Assembly: GCA_947579605.1 (NCBI GenBank)
Contig: OX388325.1
Location: 11,837,572-11,901,571, forward strand
From: Athripsodes cinereus
Lineage: Eukaryota > Arthropoda > Insecta > Trichoptera > Leptoceridae
Length of the DNA stretch: 64,000 nt
Reading direction: 5' to 3'
The translations under genes and the position numbers were made by a program. Every line of letters begins with the position of its first letter. The stretch's first letter is position 1. Below the pieces are notes generated by a model. The model saw only the letters and a program-made list of their open reading frames with translations. It had not been told where the DNA came from and did not search any database. This document shows positions 44,016 to 56,185 of the stretch, in pieces.

Positions 44016-44871
44016 TAAAAGGTTATTCCCAAAAAAAAAACTTGAATTTTTATTTCCCGTTTCCCGGGAAAAAAACGAAAAATTTCCCGTTAAAAAAAAA
44101 CAAAAATTATAGTCATACAGATTGACACACCGATACCGAAATCTTTGTTTATTTAACTGTAATAGTCGTAATAAACTTGTTGACGCTGACTATCATTTTG
44201 ATGTGATAAAACATGAAAACAAATAATAATTACCAACATAAGGGTTTTACTTAAAAACAAACTTAATTTTAGCTTCATGTATTCGTTTAAAACAAAGCAC
44301 GATTCTAAACATCGAAATCGCGGGTGTGTTTGGGCGACAATGTGCAAGAATCCTGCTATTTTCATGTTTTTTTTAATATTTTGAAAATTTAGATAGTTCT
44401 TAAAAATATTAGTGCAACAAATTGTCATTTTTTTGTTCTATTTATGGATATGGACCGATTAAAAAAATCATTATTTTGCTAAAATTTCTCATTTTTTGAA
44501 GTCAAAAATCACCAAATAAACTCGATTTTCGTTTATTAAAAAAGCTTTGCCAAAATCCATAATATTTATTTGCTTGATAGGAGGAATATTAATTTAAAAG
44601 TATATATTGTGAACAATTTGTATTTTGATATAACAAAGAGTACCTAAATAAATCTCGTCAGCCGGTTATTTAGTTTTTTTTTAAGCAAAAAACTTATATT
44701 GATGACAAAAATTAGATTTTTTATTTTATCAAATCAAAATGTTTGCAAGGGTCAACAGCTTTTGAAAGTTTTTCTACCAAATTTGTTGAAAATTGAATAT
44801 CAATACATATACATAATAATGAATTTCCCGTTTCCCGGGAAAGAAAATAATACGGGAAAAAATACCCTCTA
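44016..44871. mobile_element. hAT-like element, 856 bp, perfect 8-bp TSD
   Basis: The flanking GTTGCATC repeats (44008-44015, 44872-44879) bracket ends TAAAAGGTTATTCCC and inverted TAGAGGGTATTTTTTCCC. TTTCCCGGGAAA motifs lie near both ends. The paralogous site near 10880-10895 is uninterrupted. No transposase frame. Part of the interior recurs inverted at 27235-27450. Confidence 0.75.
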
Positions 44872-44896
44872 GTTGCATCTCTACTTTGTATGTTTT

Positions 44897-45390
44897 ACTA
44901 CACGTCTATGCTATTGACTTTCTCTGTAATCTGTATCTAAATGGCTTCTAGTAACTCATAATCTTAGATAAATCCTATATCTGAGGGACATTTGGTGAAG
45001 ACAACATTAACAAGTACAGCAAAATGAAATTAGTGAATATTTATTTATTTAAGCAATAAGACTACACGTCTATGCTATTGACTTTCTCTGTAATCTGTAT
45101 CTAAATGGCTTCTAGTAACTCATAATCTTAGATAAATCCTATATCTGAGGGACATTTGGTGAAGACAACATTAACAAGTACAGCAAAATGAAATTAGTGA
45201 ATATTTATTTATTTAAGCAATAAGACTACACGTCTATGCTATTGACTTTCTCTGTAATCTGTATCTAAATGGCTTCTAGTAACTCATAATCTTAGATAAA
45301 TCCTATATCTGAGGGACATTTGGTGAAGACAACATTAACAAGTACAACAAAATGAAATTAGTGAATATTTATTTATTTAAGCAATAAACG
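44897..45390 (+). repeat. 164-bp tandem repeat x 3
   Basis: Copies start at 44897, 45061 and 45225 with ACTACACGTCTATGCTATTG and end in ATTTATTTATTTAAGCAATAA. They are almost identical (one visible change, ACAGCA to ACAACA). Confidence 0.85.
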
Positions 45391-45860
45391 GCCTTCGCCT
45401 TTTACAGTTTTGAAATAGTACAAAACAATCTTTACATACATTACAAAGCGAAAATAAAACAAAAATATAATTTGTGTTCAAGGCAAAAATCAAATATAAG
45501 AATAACATAGTAAGTAGAAGAAACTATGTATGTCTTAATATAGAATATACAAAATTTTCAAATAAATATAAACATAGGTAATACAATATTATTCATCCAG
45601 GTTGACGGTACTTCACACTATACACATCTACATAATTATGATAGTAAGTATACATAAGTACCCCCCACGCATATGTATACGTGCAAGCGGGCACAGTGTA
45701 TCGACAGTGGATATGGAAATAAGTTTTAATTTTTAATATATGCATTTAATTATTATTGGAATAAAACAAGAATTAACACGAAAACATAATAATAACTACC
45801 ATCCACATACCTATCTTCTCATTTGGTGTAATTAAATGGAATAAAACGGACCTTAATGCA

Positions 45861-47395
<1,535 letters not shown>

Positions 47396-47998
47396 TTATT
47401 CGATAGTATCGGAGCAAGTCGATTATTTGAATCGATTATTATAAGTCGATTATTTTAATCGATTATTATAATTCGATATTATTATCGACTTGCACAAGTC
47501 GATTATAAATAGGTATTCGACTTTTGATCTACCCCTTCAATAATTCGACTTCGACTCGTGTTAGTCGGTTCTTAGAATTCGATTTCAATACAAGTTGATA
47601 CTTGCTACTAAAAGTAGGTATAGTTGGATATACGGATGAACCACGGCCAATATGCATTTAGGTACCTACCTACCTAAGTATAATACAATATTATATTCAT
47701 ACACGACGCCGTGCCGGACAACACCACAACGATGATGCAGTCAGTCAAATGATTAGTGATCGCTCCATTCCTTGAAATTTTTATAACCTAATAGGAAAAC
47801 CAAGTAACTGCCAGAAAATAATAATTTAGGAATAGGTAATTTGAACTTCTAAGATAAATTTTGTGGAAGATTTTATTTTTATTTATTTATTCATTCATTC
47901 TTAACTGTACATTGATTACAAACAATTACATAAAAGGTATACATTCTATACGTATTTTTATTTTAATAAAGAACAATAATTACATAAAAAATACATGC
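47396..47998. other. CGATTATT-rich stretch, then 5' flank of the BEL element
   Basis: 47396-47600 has repeated (A)TCGATTATT motifs in both orientations and GATAGTATC, like 55650-55840. 47870-47998 resembles a retroposon 3'UTR (TTATTCATTCATTCTTAACT, GTACATTGATTACAA), also seen near 21265. No gene. Confidence 0.5.
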
Positions 47999-48434
47999 TG
48001 TTTGGGCCAATTCTAATTTGTGGTTGATTTCGGGTTGTTCCTATGTGGAGGTGGGAGGGTTTGTGTGAAATGTTTCATTTATCAAAAATTGTCACAATTC
48101 TTCCCATCATTGCAGCAATCATAATATATTGTGTTCCTATCATTCTTTCCTTCTCACCATTATTCATTGTGAATCTTTACCTACCGCATCGCTTAAAACT
48201 TATACCGCATCAATACAATTTCACCGCTTATTAAAATATAAAATTACAAACCCGCATAAATCAATATTAAATTTACCGCACATTGAGTTTATTATTAAGT
48301 TATATATTCAAAGAAGTGTTTTTGTGTGAGAGGCAAGGCGATTCCAGGTTCCAGAATCCTCATCCAAAAGGGTAAGTGGAACATTCTTGCTTTTCTTCTC
48401 ATCTTCACCTTTGAACAACGCACCCGCATCACCA
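47999..48434 (+). repeat. BEL/Pao 5' LTR
   Basis: 436 bp, TG...CA ends, preceded by CATGC. It matches the 3' LTR at an offset of exactly 6620 bp with no difference seen by eye. Confidence 0.95.
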
Positions 48435-49147
48435 TAATTTTGGTCCTAACTCGAGCCTGATATTGAACCAGTTTAAATAACATAAAATTCGCTCAAACTT
48501 TATTTAAAATTTAAAATTCAAAATAAAAAAGATTAATTTGAAATATCGAGTACCTAATATTGTTGCATATTGTATGCTCTGTAAGTATTTTAAATAATAC
48601 TTTTCGTACCAAATATTTCTCTTTATAAGTACATATTATTATAGAATATTTCTCTTTATAAGTACATAATTTTGTGTAATATTTCTCTTTATAGGAACAT
48701 ATTATTATAATATAATTACTTTCTTCGCAAAATAGGCAGTTAATAGTTTAATTTGTGTTTCTTAAACATAATATATTGTTTTTTATTCAACTGTATTACA
48801 ACAATATAAAATAATTATTATTGCGATAATATCATTGATACCTAATGGGTGGGTTCATTTTTAAAATAATATATCTCAATTAATTTGAATAGTATAATAG
48901 ATAGATTGTCAAATAGATATTTATATTTAATTGTAGGTATATTTGATTTGTCACGTATTTGAAAAATAAAAGATATATTTTTTTATTGTATTGTTAACCT
49001 GTAGATACTTATATCGTACAAGCAATTTTTTTCAATACCTACTCACATATTAAATAACTTCATATTACTTACCTAATTTATTACAAATAGGTACATATCT
49101 TATTCATTTATATTATATTGTTACTGTTTGATTGAACTCATTTAAAT

Positions 49148-50449
49148 ATGTCTGAAAGTAGGATAACTCTTTTAGAAGCAAAGAAAAATGCCATATTTGC
49201 TAGAATAAATAATTTATATGAGTTATCTAAGAAAGAATTTAGTAGAGACAGTCGTTCTCAAGAAAACTTTGTAGGACAAACTGAATCGTTAAATGATATA
49301 AGACAACAGTTTGAAAGTGTGATTGAAGAATTATTCTCATTATATATTAAAACGCAACCAAAATTTGAACCTGATTTTCAAATATTGAATACTTTTGAAG
49401 ATTTAATTTCGCATATTAAATATAAAAGATCGCAATTAATGGCAAATAATATTAATATAACTTCTTCTATACCTAATCAGTCGAAAAATTCTATAAAACT
49501 ACCCGCTATCGAAATACCTCGATTTGACGGCCAATACGAAAATTGGTCAGTATTCTACGAATCTTTTAAAACCAATATTCATTTAAATGAATATTTAAAC
49601 GATTCTCAACGCATACAATATTTGATTGGTAAATTATCGCATTCCGCTTTAAATATAATTTCTGGAATAATACCTACTGGTGAAAATTACACCGATATAT
49701 GGAACAGTTTAGTGAACAGATATCAAGATAAAAGGAATTTAGGATCTCATTATATAAATAATATTTTTGATATCAAACCTACGCTTCATACCGCATCCAG
49801 CTTAAATAATTTTAGCGAAAAATTATCTGCTTCCATTGCAGCTTTAAAACAGTTAAGTATACCCGATTTGTTTGATTTTGTAATTTTTTGTAGTATGTCA
49901 AGAAAATTGGATGCGCAAACTATTCATGAGTTTGAAATGTCTGTAAGAGGCAAAGATATTCCATCATTAAAGGAATTGATTGAATTTGTGCGGGAAAAAG
50001 CAAAAATTCTAGAACGAACGTTTAATGATAGTAAAATTATATCGCGTGTGGAGAGTAACAATAAATTGCCCAATTTTAGGAACAAACCGCGAAATATTTC
50101 TAAGTCATTTATGACTAATATTAACGCATCAAATGAAAAATGTCATTTATGTAACGCAACGCATTTGCATTATTATCAATGTAGTAAATTTATGGAACTC
50201 AATCCCAGGGAAAAATTCAATTTGATAAAATCATCAAATGGTTGTATAAATTGCTTAAGTAGTACGCACAAAAGTAACGCTTGTAAGTCAAAAAATTCAT
50301 GTAAGCGATGTCAAAAGCATCATCATTCTTTGTTACATTTTGAGAAGGATAACTCTATTACGAATTGCATTATTTCTGATGAAAGTGATTCAAAACCTAG
50401 TACCTACTTCAAATTTACCTACACAATCAACGTCTTTATGTGCTCGTAA
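49148..50449 (+). CDS. gag: BEL/Pao Gag polyprotein (433 aa)
   Basis: ATG 49148 follows a leader of about 710 bp after the LTR. The N-terminal 110 aa are helical and charged. Residues about 120-260 have the DUF1759-type Pao capsid layout, with LPAIEIPRFDGQYENWSVFY as the signature, then YLIGKLSHSAL. Three zinc-binding motifs follow: an imperfect C-x2-C knuckle (CHLCNATHLHYYQC), a canonical CCHC (CINCLSSTHKSNAC) and a C-x2-C...H-H-x4-H motif (CKRCQKHHHSLLH), typical of Pao elements. The frame ends at 50449 and overlaps pol by about 110 nt. Role: capsid assembly and genome packaging in the cytoplasm. Confidence 0.93.
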   Translation: MSESRITLLEAKKNAIFARINNLYELSKKEFSRDSRSQENFVGQTESLNDIRQQFESVIEELFSLYIKTQPKFEPDFQILNTFEDLISHIKYKRSQLMANNINITSSIPNQSKNSIKLPAIEIPRFDGQYENWSVFYESFKTNIHLNEYLNDSQRIQYLIGKLSHSALNIISGIIPTGENYTDIWNSLVNRYQDKRNLGSHYINNIFDIKPTLHTASSLNNFSEKLSASIAALKQLSIPDLFDFVIFCSMSRKLDAQTIHEFEMSVRGKDIPSLKELIEFVREKAKILERTFNDSKIISRVESNNKLPNFRNKPRNISKSFMTNINASNEKCHLCNATHLHYYQCSKFMELNPREKFNLIKSSNGCINCLSSTHKSNACKSKNSCKRCQKHHHSLLHFEKDNSITNCIISDESDSKPSTYFKFTYTINVFMCS

Positions 50450-53400
50450 CAATAAAACATCTCACTCAAAAATAATTTTATCAACCGCACAAATTTATGC
50501 TTATTGTAATGGAACTGATAAAAAATTAATTAGATGTTTGATCGATAACGCTTCGCAAAATAATTTAATTAATATTGATTGTTGTAAAAAGTTAAATTTA
50601 ACGATAACTCCTTTGAGTAATTCTGTCATAAGAGGTGTAGGAATAAGTTCACGTCCCGTGCATGGTTACACGACATTAAAGATTGAGTCTCGCATTTCAG
50701 GAGACAAATATAATATCCAATGTTTAGTATTAGATTGCATTACAGAGGATCTGCCTGTGCAATATATTAACACAGAAATTTTCCCAGGTCTGGAAACAAT
50801 TTCGTTAGCAGACGTCGCTTGGAATGTGCCTGGTGAAATAGAAGTTGTTCTGGGAGCTCAATTGTTTCCCTACATTTTAATGGGTGGACGAATTGAAGTT
50901 CCAAATTTATCTCCATTAATTGAAACCACATTTGGATATATAATTATGGGTAATGTGCCCATCGAAAACGCATCGCATAACGCAAAGAATTACAACATTA
51001 GTTTAAACGCAATATCGAAAATTGATCAAAATAATTTTGACTCAATAACATTTTGTACGCTATCTAACAATGAGTTAGAAAAATCTCTACACAAGTTTTG
51101 GGAACTTGAAGAAATACCAAATAAAAGATATTTCAGTCCTGAAGAAACCGCATGCGAAAACATATACCGTTCTACAGTTTCTCGCAGTGTAAATGGTCAA
51201 TATGTAGTTTCGCTTCCTTTTTGTAAGAACCCGTCTGAATTGGGAAATTCTCGCGCAACCGCTCAACGCAGATTATTAATTCTTGAACGCAAATTCAAAA
51301 ATAATGAGACGCTTCGTAACAGCTATAATGATGTTATAAATGATTATATAAAGAATGATTATTTGTATGAAGTCCCTATGCAGAATGAGTCAGATGAAGG
51401 TTATTTTATTCCGCATCAAGCTGTCATTCGACAAGATAAGACAACTTCGAAAGTAAGAATTGTTTTGGACGCAAGTTCGAAAACTCATTCGGGTGTGTCG
51501 CTCAATGATATTCTTCACGTGGGACCTAATTTGCAAACTGATTTGTTTTTGCTTTTGCTTAATTTTCGTTTGTTTGCTGTGGCAATAACGGCCGACATTA
51601 AGCAAATGTACTTAAGAATAGGAATGTTTGATGAACATCAGAAATATCTAAAGATATTATATAGATTTAATGCCGATGAAAAGATTCATACATTCGCATT
51701 TAAATGTGTTCCCTTTGGCTTAAAGTCAAGCCCATATTTGGCTATGCGCAAGTTGCATGAACTCGCTTCTGATGAAGGCCAAGCCTTCCCAAGAGCAGCT
51801 GAAGTGGCCACATCCAATTTTTATATGGATGATTTGGTTAAGTCGGTCCCTGAGAGTCCGAATAATCAAGACGCTATAAATTTGGCCCAGGAATTGGTAT
51901 CATTTTTTAAGGCAGGAGGGTTTGATTTGGTGAAGTTTTCATGTAACAAAAAAGAAATTCTCTCTAATTTACCACCACTCAATTGCGCCTCGGTAACACT
52001 TTCTAACGATACAAACTTGAAAATATTGGGTTTGGAATGGTTTCCTGAAACAGATGTTTTTTCTTTTAAAACTTCTCCTTGTAGTGAACAATGCACAAAA
52101 CGAACTATCCTCTCTGTCGTAGCAAGGCTTTTTGATGTTTTAGGGTTAGTCTCTCCAGTAATTTTATCTACCAAATTATTAATTAAATCACTATGGATTG
52201 CTAACATTGGCTGGGATGAATTGCCTCCCGAACAAATAATAAACGATTATCAAAAACTTGTAAATGAATTACCTCTGTTATCAAATTTAAAAATTCCTAG
52301 ATATTTAAATGTAAAACACGGATGCACTGTAACTATAGTCGGCTTTTGTGATGCCAGTTTAAAGGCATATGGCTGTGCAGTGTATTTACACGTTGTTGAT
52401 TCTCAAGGAAATACATCAGTTAACTTAGTATGCTCCAAATCTAAAGTTGCTCCAATGAAGATTGTTTCGTTGGCTCGCTTAGAGTTGTGTTCGGCAGTAT
52501 TACTCGCAAAGTTAATTCGAACGGTATATAATGCCTTCAACCCGCTTTACACAATTAATAATATATACGCTTTTTCGGATTCCACTATAGCTCTTTCGTG
52601 GATCCATTCGTCACCGCATCGCTGGTCCACTTTTGTTGCAAACAGAGTGGCCAATATTCAAGACAATCTTGAGTCTAAATATTTTTATCATGTTGCAGGA
52701 GTTGAAAATCCTAGTGACTGCTTATCGCGCGGCTTATCTCCTTCTCAATTATTAAAACACAAACTTTGGTGGAATGGTCCTGAATGGCTTGTTAACCAAC
52801 CAAAGTTTTGGCCAATTAAGCCATTTGTACCTTCAACAATTGCTGATATACCTGAAATGAATTCGAAATCCTTTACAGCCATTGTAAAAGAACCTTCATT
52901 TCTGGAAACGCTGGTCCTTCGAGTTTCTTCTTGGAAAAAATTACTTCGCATATTGGTATATATATTACGATTTATACATAAATTACCTAAATCAGAATTT
53001 GTTGAGGTCGAACATTTGAATTTAGCCGAAAGATATATAATACACATTGTACAATTATCTCACTTCTCAAAAGAATATTGCGATCTTTTGAAAGGAAAAG
53101 TCCTCTCTAATCCATATAGAAAACTTAATTTATTTTTGGATTCAGCTGGAATAATTCGAGTTGGTGGCAGATTGTCTAACGCAGATATATCTTTTGAGGC
53201 GAAACATCCTGCACTTTTGCCAAAGTCAGACTATATTGTTGATTTGTTGATAGATTATTATCATGAAATGAACTGTCACACTGGTGCAAATTTATTGAAC
53301 TCGATAATAAAACAGAGATATTGGATTATTTCTGCGAGAAATGTCATTAGAAAGAGAGTTAGATTGTGTAACTCTTGTTTTAGAACAAAACCGAAGAATC

Positions 53401-54368
53401 CAAATCCAAAAATGGCGGACCTTCCTTCGTTTCGAGTACGCGAAGCCTCAAAGGCCTTTGTCCACACAGGAGTGGATTATGCAGGTCCAATAAGTATTAC
53501 GTTAACACGAAGACGTGGCCAAAGGTCCCAAAAGGCATATTTATGTCTTTTTACATGTTTAACTACCAGAGCAGTTCACATTGAACTAGCTTCTGATTTG
53601 TCTTCAGACACATTTTTAGCCGCATTCAAACGCTTCTTATCCCGACGGGGACCTGTTTCTCATTTGTATTCCGACAATGGAACTAATTTTATTGGCGCTA
53701 AAGCGCAACTCAATGAAATATACAATCTTATCGCTTCATCTAATTTTCAAGAAACTTTACGAGAAGAATTGCTTAATCGAAAGATTGTATGGAAATTAAT
53801 ACCGCCTCATGCACCACACTTCGGTGGTTGTTGGGAATCACAAATAAAATGTTTCAAAACTCATTTGTATAGAGTGATTGGAAATCAATTACTCACATAC
53901 GAAGAACTTTTAACTGTGCTTGTACAAATTGAAACGATATTAAATTCTAGACCGCTGTGCTTAATGTCTGAGGAACCTTCTATTGAGGTTTTAACACCTG
54001 CACATTTTTTGATGACTACGCCGCTTCAATATCTTCCAGCTCCAGACTTATCTTCTGAACGTGTTGATTTATTATCACGTAAACATCTTTTAGATAACTT
54101 AGTCCAGTCTTACTGGAAGAAATGGAGATTGGAATATTTGCATACTTTGCAGGCCAGACAGAAATGGGCTACTGATACTAATCCAGTAAAGGTTGGTACC
54201 ATCGTTTTAGTGGATCAGGGTGACGTGCCTCCGTTGCGCTGGCCTTTAGGGAAGATAGAAGAGGTTTACCCTGGACCTGATGGTGTGGTCCGTATTGCAT
54301 TGGTTAAAACGAAAACTGGAATAATTAAACGTCCAGTCGTCAAATTATGCCCAATACCAACTCAATAA
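50340..54368 (+). CDS. pol: BEL/Pao Pol polyprotein: protease, reverse transcriptase, RNase H, integrase (1342 codons open)
   Basis: It lies in the +1 frame relative to gag. The first about 35 codons are overlap, and real pol homology begins around residue 40. Protease: LIDNASQ with the catalytic Asp69 in a D-N-A context instead of the usual D-[ST]-[GA]. RT: KVRIVLDASSK, ADIKQMYLRI, VPFGLKSSPYLA and the catalytic YMDD at 495-498 (YVDD is more usual in this family). RNase H: GFCDASLKAYG and LARLELCSAVLLAKL. Integrase: H-x-H...C-x2-C zinc motif around RLCNSCF, then GVDYAGP, YSDNGTNFIGAKA and a conserved E in CWESQIK. The C-terminal RWPLGKIEEVYPGPDG block is typical. The ATG listed may not be used; expression probably needs a frame change from gag. 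No internal stop. Confidence 0.93.
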   Translation: MRRITLLRIALFLMKVIQNLVPTSNLPTQSTSLCARNNKTSHSKIILSTAQIYAYCNGTDKKLIRCLIDNASQNNLINIDCCKKLNLTITPLSNSVIRGVGISSRPVHGYTTLKIESRISGDKYNIQCLVLDCITEDLPVQYINTEIFPGLETISLADVAWNVPGEIEVVLGAQLFPYILMGGRIEVPNLSPLIETTFGYIIMGNVPIENASHNAKNYNISLNAISKIDQNNFDSITFCTLSNNELEKSLHKFWELEEIPNKRYFSPEETACENIYRSTVSRSVNGQYVVSLPFCKNPSELGNSRATAQRRLLILERKFKNNETLRNSYNDVINDYIKNDYLYEVPMQNESDEGYFIPHQAVIRQDKTTSKVRIVLDASSKTHSGVSLNDILHVGPNLQTDLFLLLLNFRLFAVAITADIKQMYLRIGMFDEHQKYLKILYRFNADEKIHTFAFKCVPFGLKSSPYLAMRKLHELASDEGQAFPRAAEVATSNFYMDDLVKSVPESPNNQDAINLAQELVSFFKAGGFDLVKFSCNKKEILSNLPPLNCASVTLSNDTNLKILGLEWFPETDVFSFKTSPCSEQCTKRTILSVVARLFDVLGLVSPVILSTKLLIKSLWIANIGWDELPPEQIINDYQKLVNELPLLSNLKIPRYLNVKHGCTVTIVGFCDASLKAYGCAVYLHVVDSQGNTSVNLVCSKSKVAPMKIVSLARLELCSAVLLAKLIRTVYNAFNPLYTINNIYAFSDSTIALSWIHSSPHRWSTFVANRVANIQDNLESKYFYHVAGVENPSDCLSRGLSPSQLLKHKLWWNGPEWLVNQPKFWPIKPFVPSTIADIPEMNSKSFTAIVKEPSFLETLVLRVSSWKKLLRILVYILRFIHKLPKSEFVEVEHLNLAERYIIHIVQLSHFSKEYCDLLKGKVLSNPYRKLNLFLDSAGIIRVGGRLSNADISFEAKHPALLPKSDYIVDLLIDYYHEMNCHTGANLLNSIIKQRYWIISARNVIRKRVRLCNSCFRTKPKNPNPKMADLPSFRVREASKAFVHTGVDYAGPISITLTRRRGQRSQKAYLCLFTCLTTRAVHIELASDLSSDTFLAAFKRFLSRRGPVSHLYSDNGTNFIGAKAQLNEIYNLIASSNFQETLREELLNRKIVWKLIPPHAPHFGGCWESQIKCFKTHLYRVIGNQLLTYEELLTVLVQIETILNSRPLCLMSEEPSIEVLTPAHFLMTTPLQYLPAPDLSSERVDLLSRKHLLDNLVQSYWKKWRLEYLHTLQARQKWATDTNPVKVGTIVLVDQGDVPPLRWPLGKIEEVYPGPDGVVRIALVKTKTGIIKRPVVKLCPIPTQ

Positions 54369-54618
54369 TACAACTTATTTCTATAAATATGAACTCATTT
54401 ATTTAGTATTGAGTTAGTTTATTTATAGGTTAATTTAATTTTAAGTTATTGTTTAATTTATAACCGCCTAAGAGAGAAATATTTGGTGCAATTTTTTAAA
54501 TGTTTTTCCGCGTGCCAATTGATTTCTTTTCTATGTAACTTGTTTATTGATAAATATTTGAATCATACGCATTTGTAATCTGTTTTGAAAGCTTTACGAG
54601 CTTTCAAGGCGGGGAGAA

Positions 54619-55054
54619 TGTTTGGGCCAATTCTAATTTGTGGTTGATTTCGGGTTGTTCCTATGTGGAGGTGGGAGGGTTTGTGTGAAATGTTTCATTT
54701 ATCAAAAATTGTCACAATTCTTCCCATCATTGCAGCAATCATAATATATTGTGTTCCTATCATTCTTTCCTTCTCACCATTATTCATTGTGAATCTTTAC
54801 CTACCGCATCGCTTAAAACTTATACCGCATCAATACAATTTCACCGCTTATTAAAATATAAAATTACAAACCCGCATAAATCAATATTAAATTTACCGCA
54901 CATTGAGTTTATTATTAAGTTATATATTCAAAGAAGTGTTTTTGTGTGAGAGGCAAGGCGATTCCAGGTTCCAGAATCCTCATCCAAAAGGGTAAGTGGA
55001 ACATTCTTGCTTTTCTTCTCATCTTCACCTTTGAACAACGCACCCGCATCACCA
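54619..55054 (+). repeat. BEL/Pao 3' LTR
   Basis: 436 bp, followed by the TSD CATGC (55055-55059) and preceded by a polypurine tract. Apparently identical to the 5' LTR. Confidence 0.95.
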
Positions 55055-55059
55055 CATGC

Positions 55060-55983
55060 ATTACAATGTTTCATAATATAAAATCATATAACCTAGGTCC
55101 TAAAATACTCCCGAACATGGATTGAAATATAATTTCCGCTATATTACTAAGCTAATGAAAATGAGTGGATAGCAACAAATACAAGTATTAATTATAATAA
55201 ATACAAAATTACTATACCTACATATTTTTATTGTTTAGCAGATGTAAGTGATGTCTATTTATTGTATGGTACGGTATTTAAGTACCTAGTTCACGTACAA
55301 AGAAGTTAACGAGTAGAAGTACATTGTCTGCTTATTCTCCGAAAATACTTTGCTTTACTTGATTAATAAATTTCTTCGTTAGATTATACTAGGTTTTACT
55401 ATTAAGCTGTCTACAAGTAGAAGATCTCTTAGTAAAAAGAGAGGCACTACTCGCGTAGTTACCTGAACAATTTTGTAGGCAATATTAATATGAGAACGTT
55501 AGCATTCACATTTCACAACCGCATCCTTCAACGCATAAAAACAAACTGAAATAAAGCGTGAGGAAGTGAGAGGGGAGTAGATGCGTACGTTTCGTTGAAT
55601 CGTTGACGATAGTTTTGTACTTCGTTTTTCCGAATATAATACTATCGTAAGACACGAAAATAACCGACTTCAAAATAATCGATTTTTGTGTTATTCATAC
55701 CGCGCTACAAATAATCGATACTACTTCGATATATCGATTATTTTTTACAAGCGAAGTCGATTATTTATATCGATTGTGAATTGTGAACGACTTCGATTAA
55801 TTCGATTGTAAAATATGATACTATCGCCCATCACTAGTCATAATATTACCTAACCTACTACCTTAAATTATATATCCTCTGTTTTTGATTTCGTGCAAAG
55901 GATAACGAAAAACCTATCCTTATCCTCTATTATTGTGACGCAATCGCTCGCAATCGAAGTCACATCCTTGGTGGGCCACTGCT
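55060..55983. other. No gene; CGATTATT-rich hAT-like terminus at about 55650-55840
   Basis: 55650-55840 has many ATCGATTATT-type motifs. It ends GATACTATCGCCCATCACTA, i.e. inverted TAGTGATGGGCGATAGTATC, which looks like a hAT-type terminus. The left partner may be the related stretch at 47396-47600, on the far side of the BEL element. Confidence 0.45.
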
Positions 55984-56185
55984 GAGGCCTGAGTCAATAA
56001 CACACTTTCGCGTCACGTTCCCGCTCCGTTAGCGTTCGGGTGCAGACGAAGTTGCAAGCAAGTGTCAATTTCGTTGCTAAGATACACAATAGTTACGAAA
56101 ATTAACACTTTGGCGCAACATCTTCTGCACCCGAACGCTAACGGAGCGGGAACGTGACGCGTAAGTGTGTTATTACTCAGGCCTC
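55984..56185. mobile_element. Foldback MITE with about 62-bp arms
   Basis: The left arm starts GAGGCCTGAGTCAATAACAC and continues CGTCACGTTCCCGCTCCGTT. The right arm is its near-perfect inverse ending ACTCAGGCCTC at 56185. An inner pair AAGTGTCAATTTCG and CGAAAATTAACACTT is also present. Unusually GC-rich for the region. Confidence 0.75.

Larger units (their letters stand above)
43850..45640. repeat. Inverted duplicate of 10262-11045, enlarged by a hAT insertion and a local triplication
   Basis: It reads as the reverse complement of 10262-11045, with shared TAGACTTGCAGCGCGGTACA, GCCGAATATT-rich and GTTCGGTATTCGGCAAATAC blocks. Two differences are structural: the hAT element 44016-44871 and a 164-bp unit present three times (44897-45390) but once in the other copy. 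The palindromic MITE 10647-10831 is absent here. Confidence 0.7.
47999..55054 (+). mobile_element. Complete BEL/Pao LTR retrotransposon, 7.06 kb
   Basis: Two 436-bp LTRs (47999-48434, 54619-55054) start TGTTTGGG and end ATCACCA. They look identical over their whole length. The flanking CATGC is duplicated (47994-47998, 55055-55059). A candidate primer-binding site starts TGGTCCTAACTC at 48441. A polypurine tract GGCGGGGAGAA (54608-54618) abuts the 3' LTR. gag and pol are long and open. No envelope frame lies between pol and the 3' LTR. Identical LTRs imply a very recent insertion. Confidence 0.95.

Noticed and set aside
48043..48329. Small proteins in the LTRs (63 and 66 codons, repeated in both LTRs)
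   Set aside because: Chance frames within LTR sequence. They are identical only because the LTRs are identical.
47999..55054. Endogenous retrovirus with envelope
   Set aside because: Only about 250 bp separates pol from the 3' LTR and no env-like frame is present. Domain order and motifs are BEL/Pao retrotransposon.
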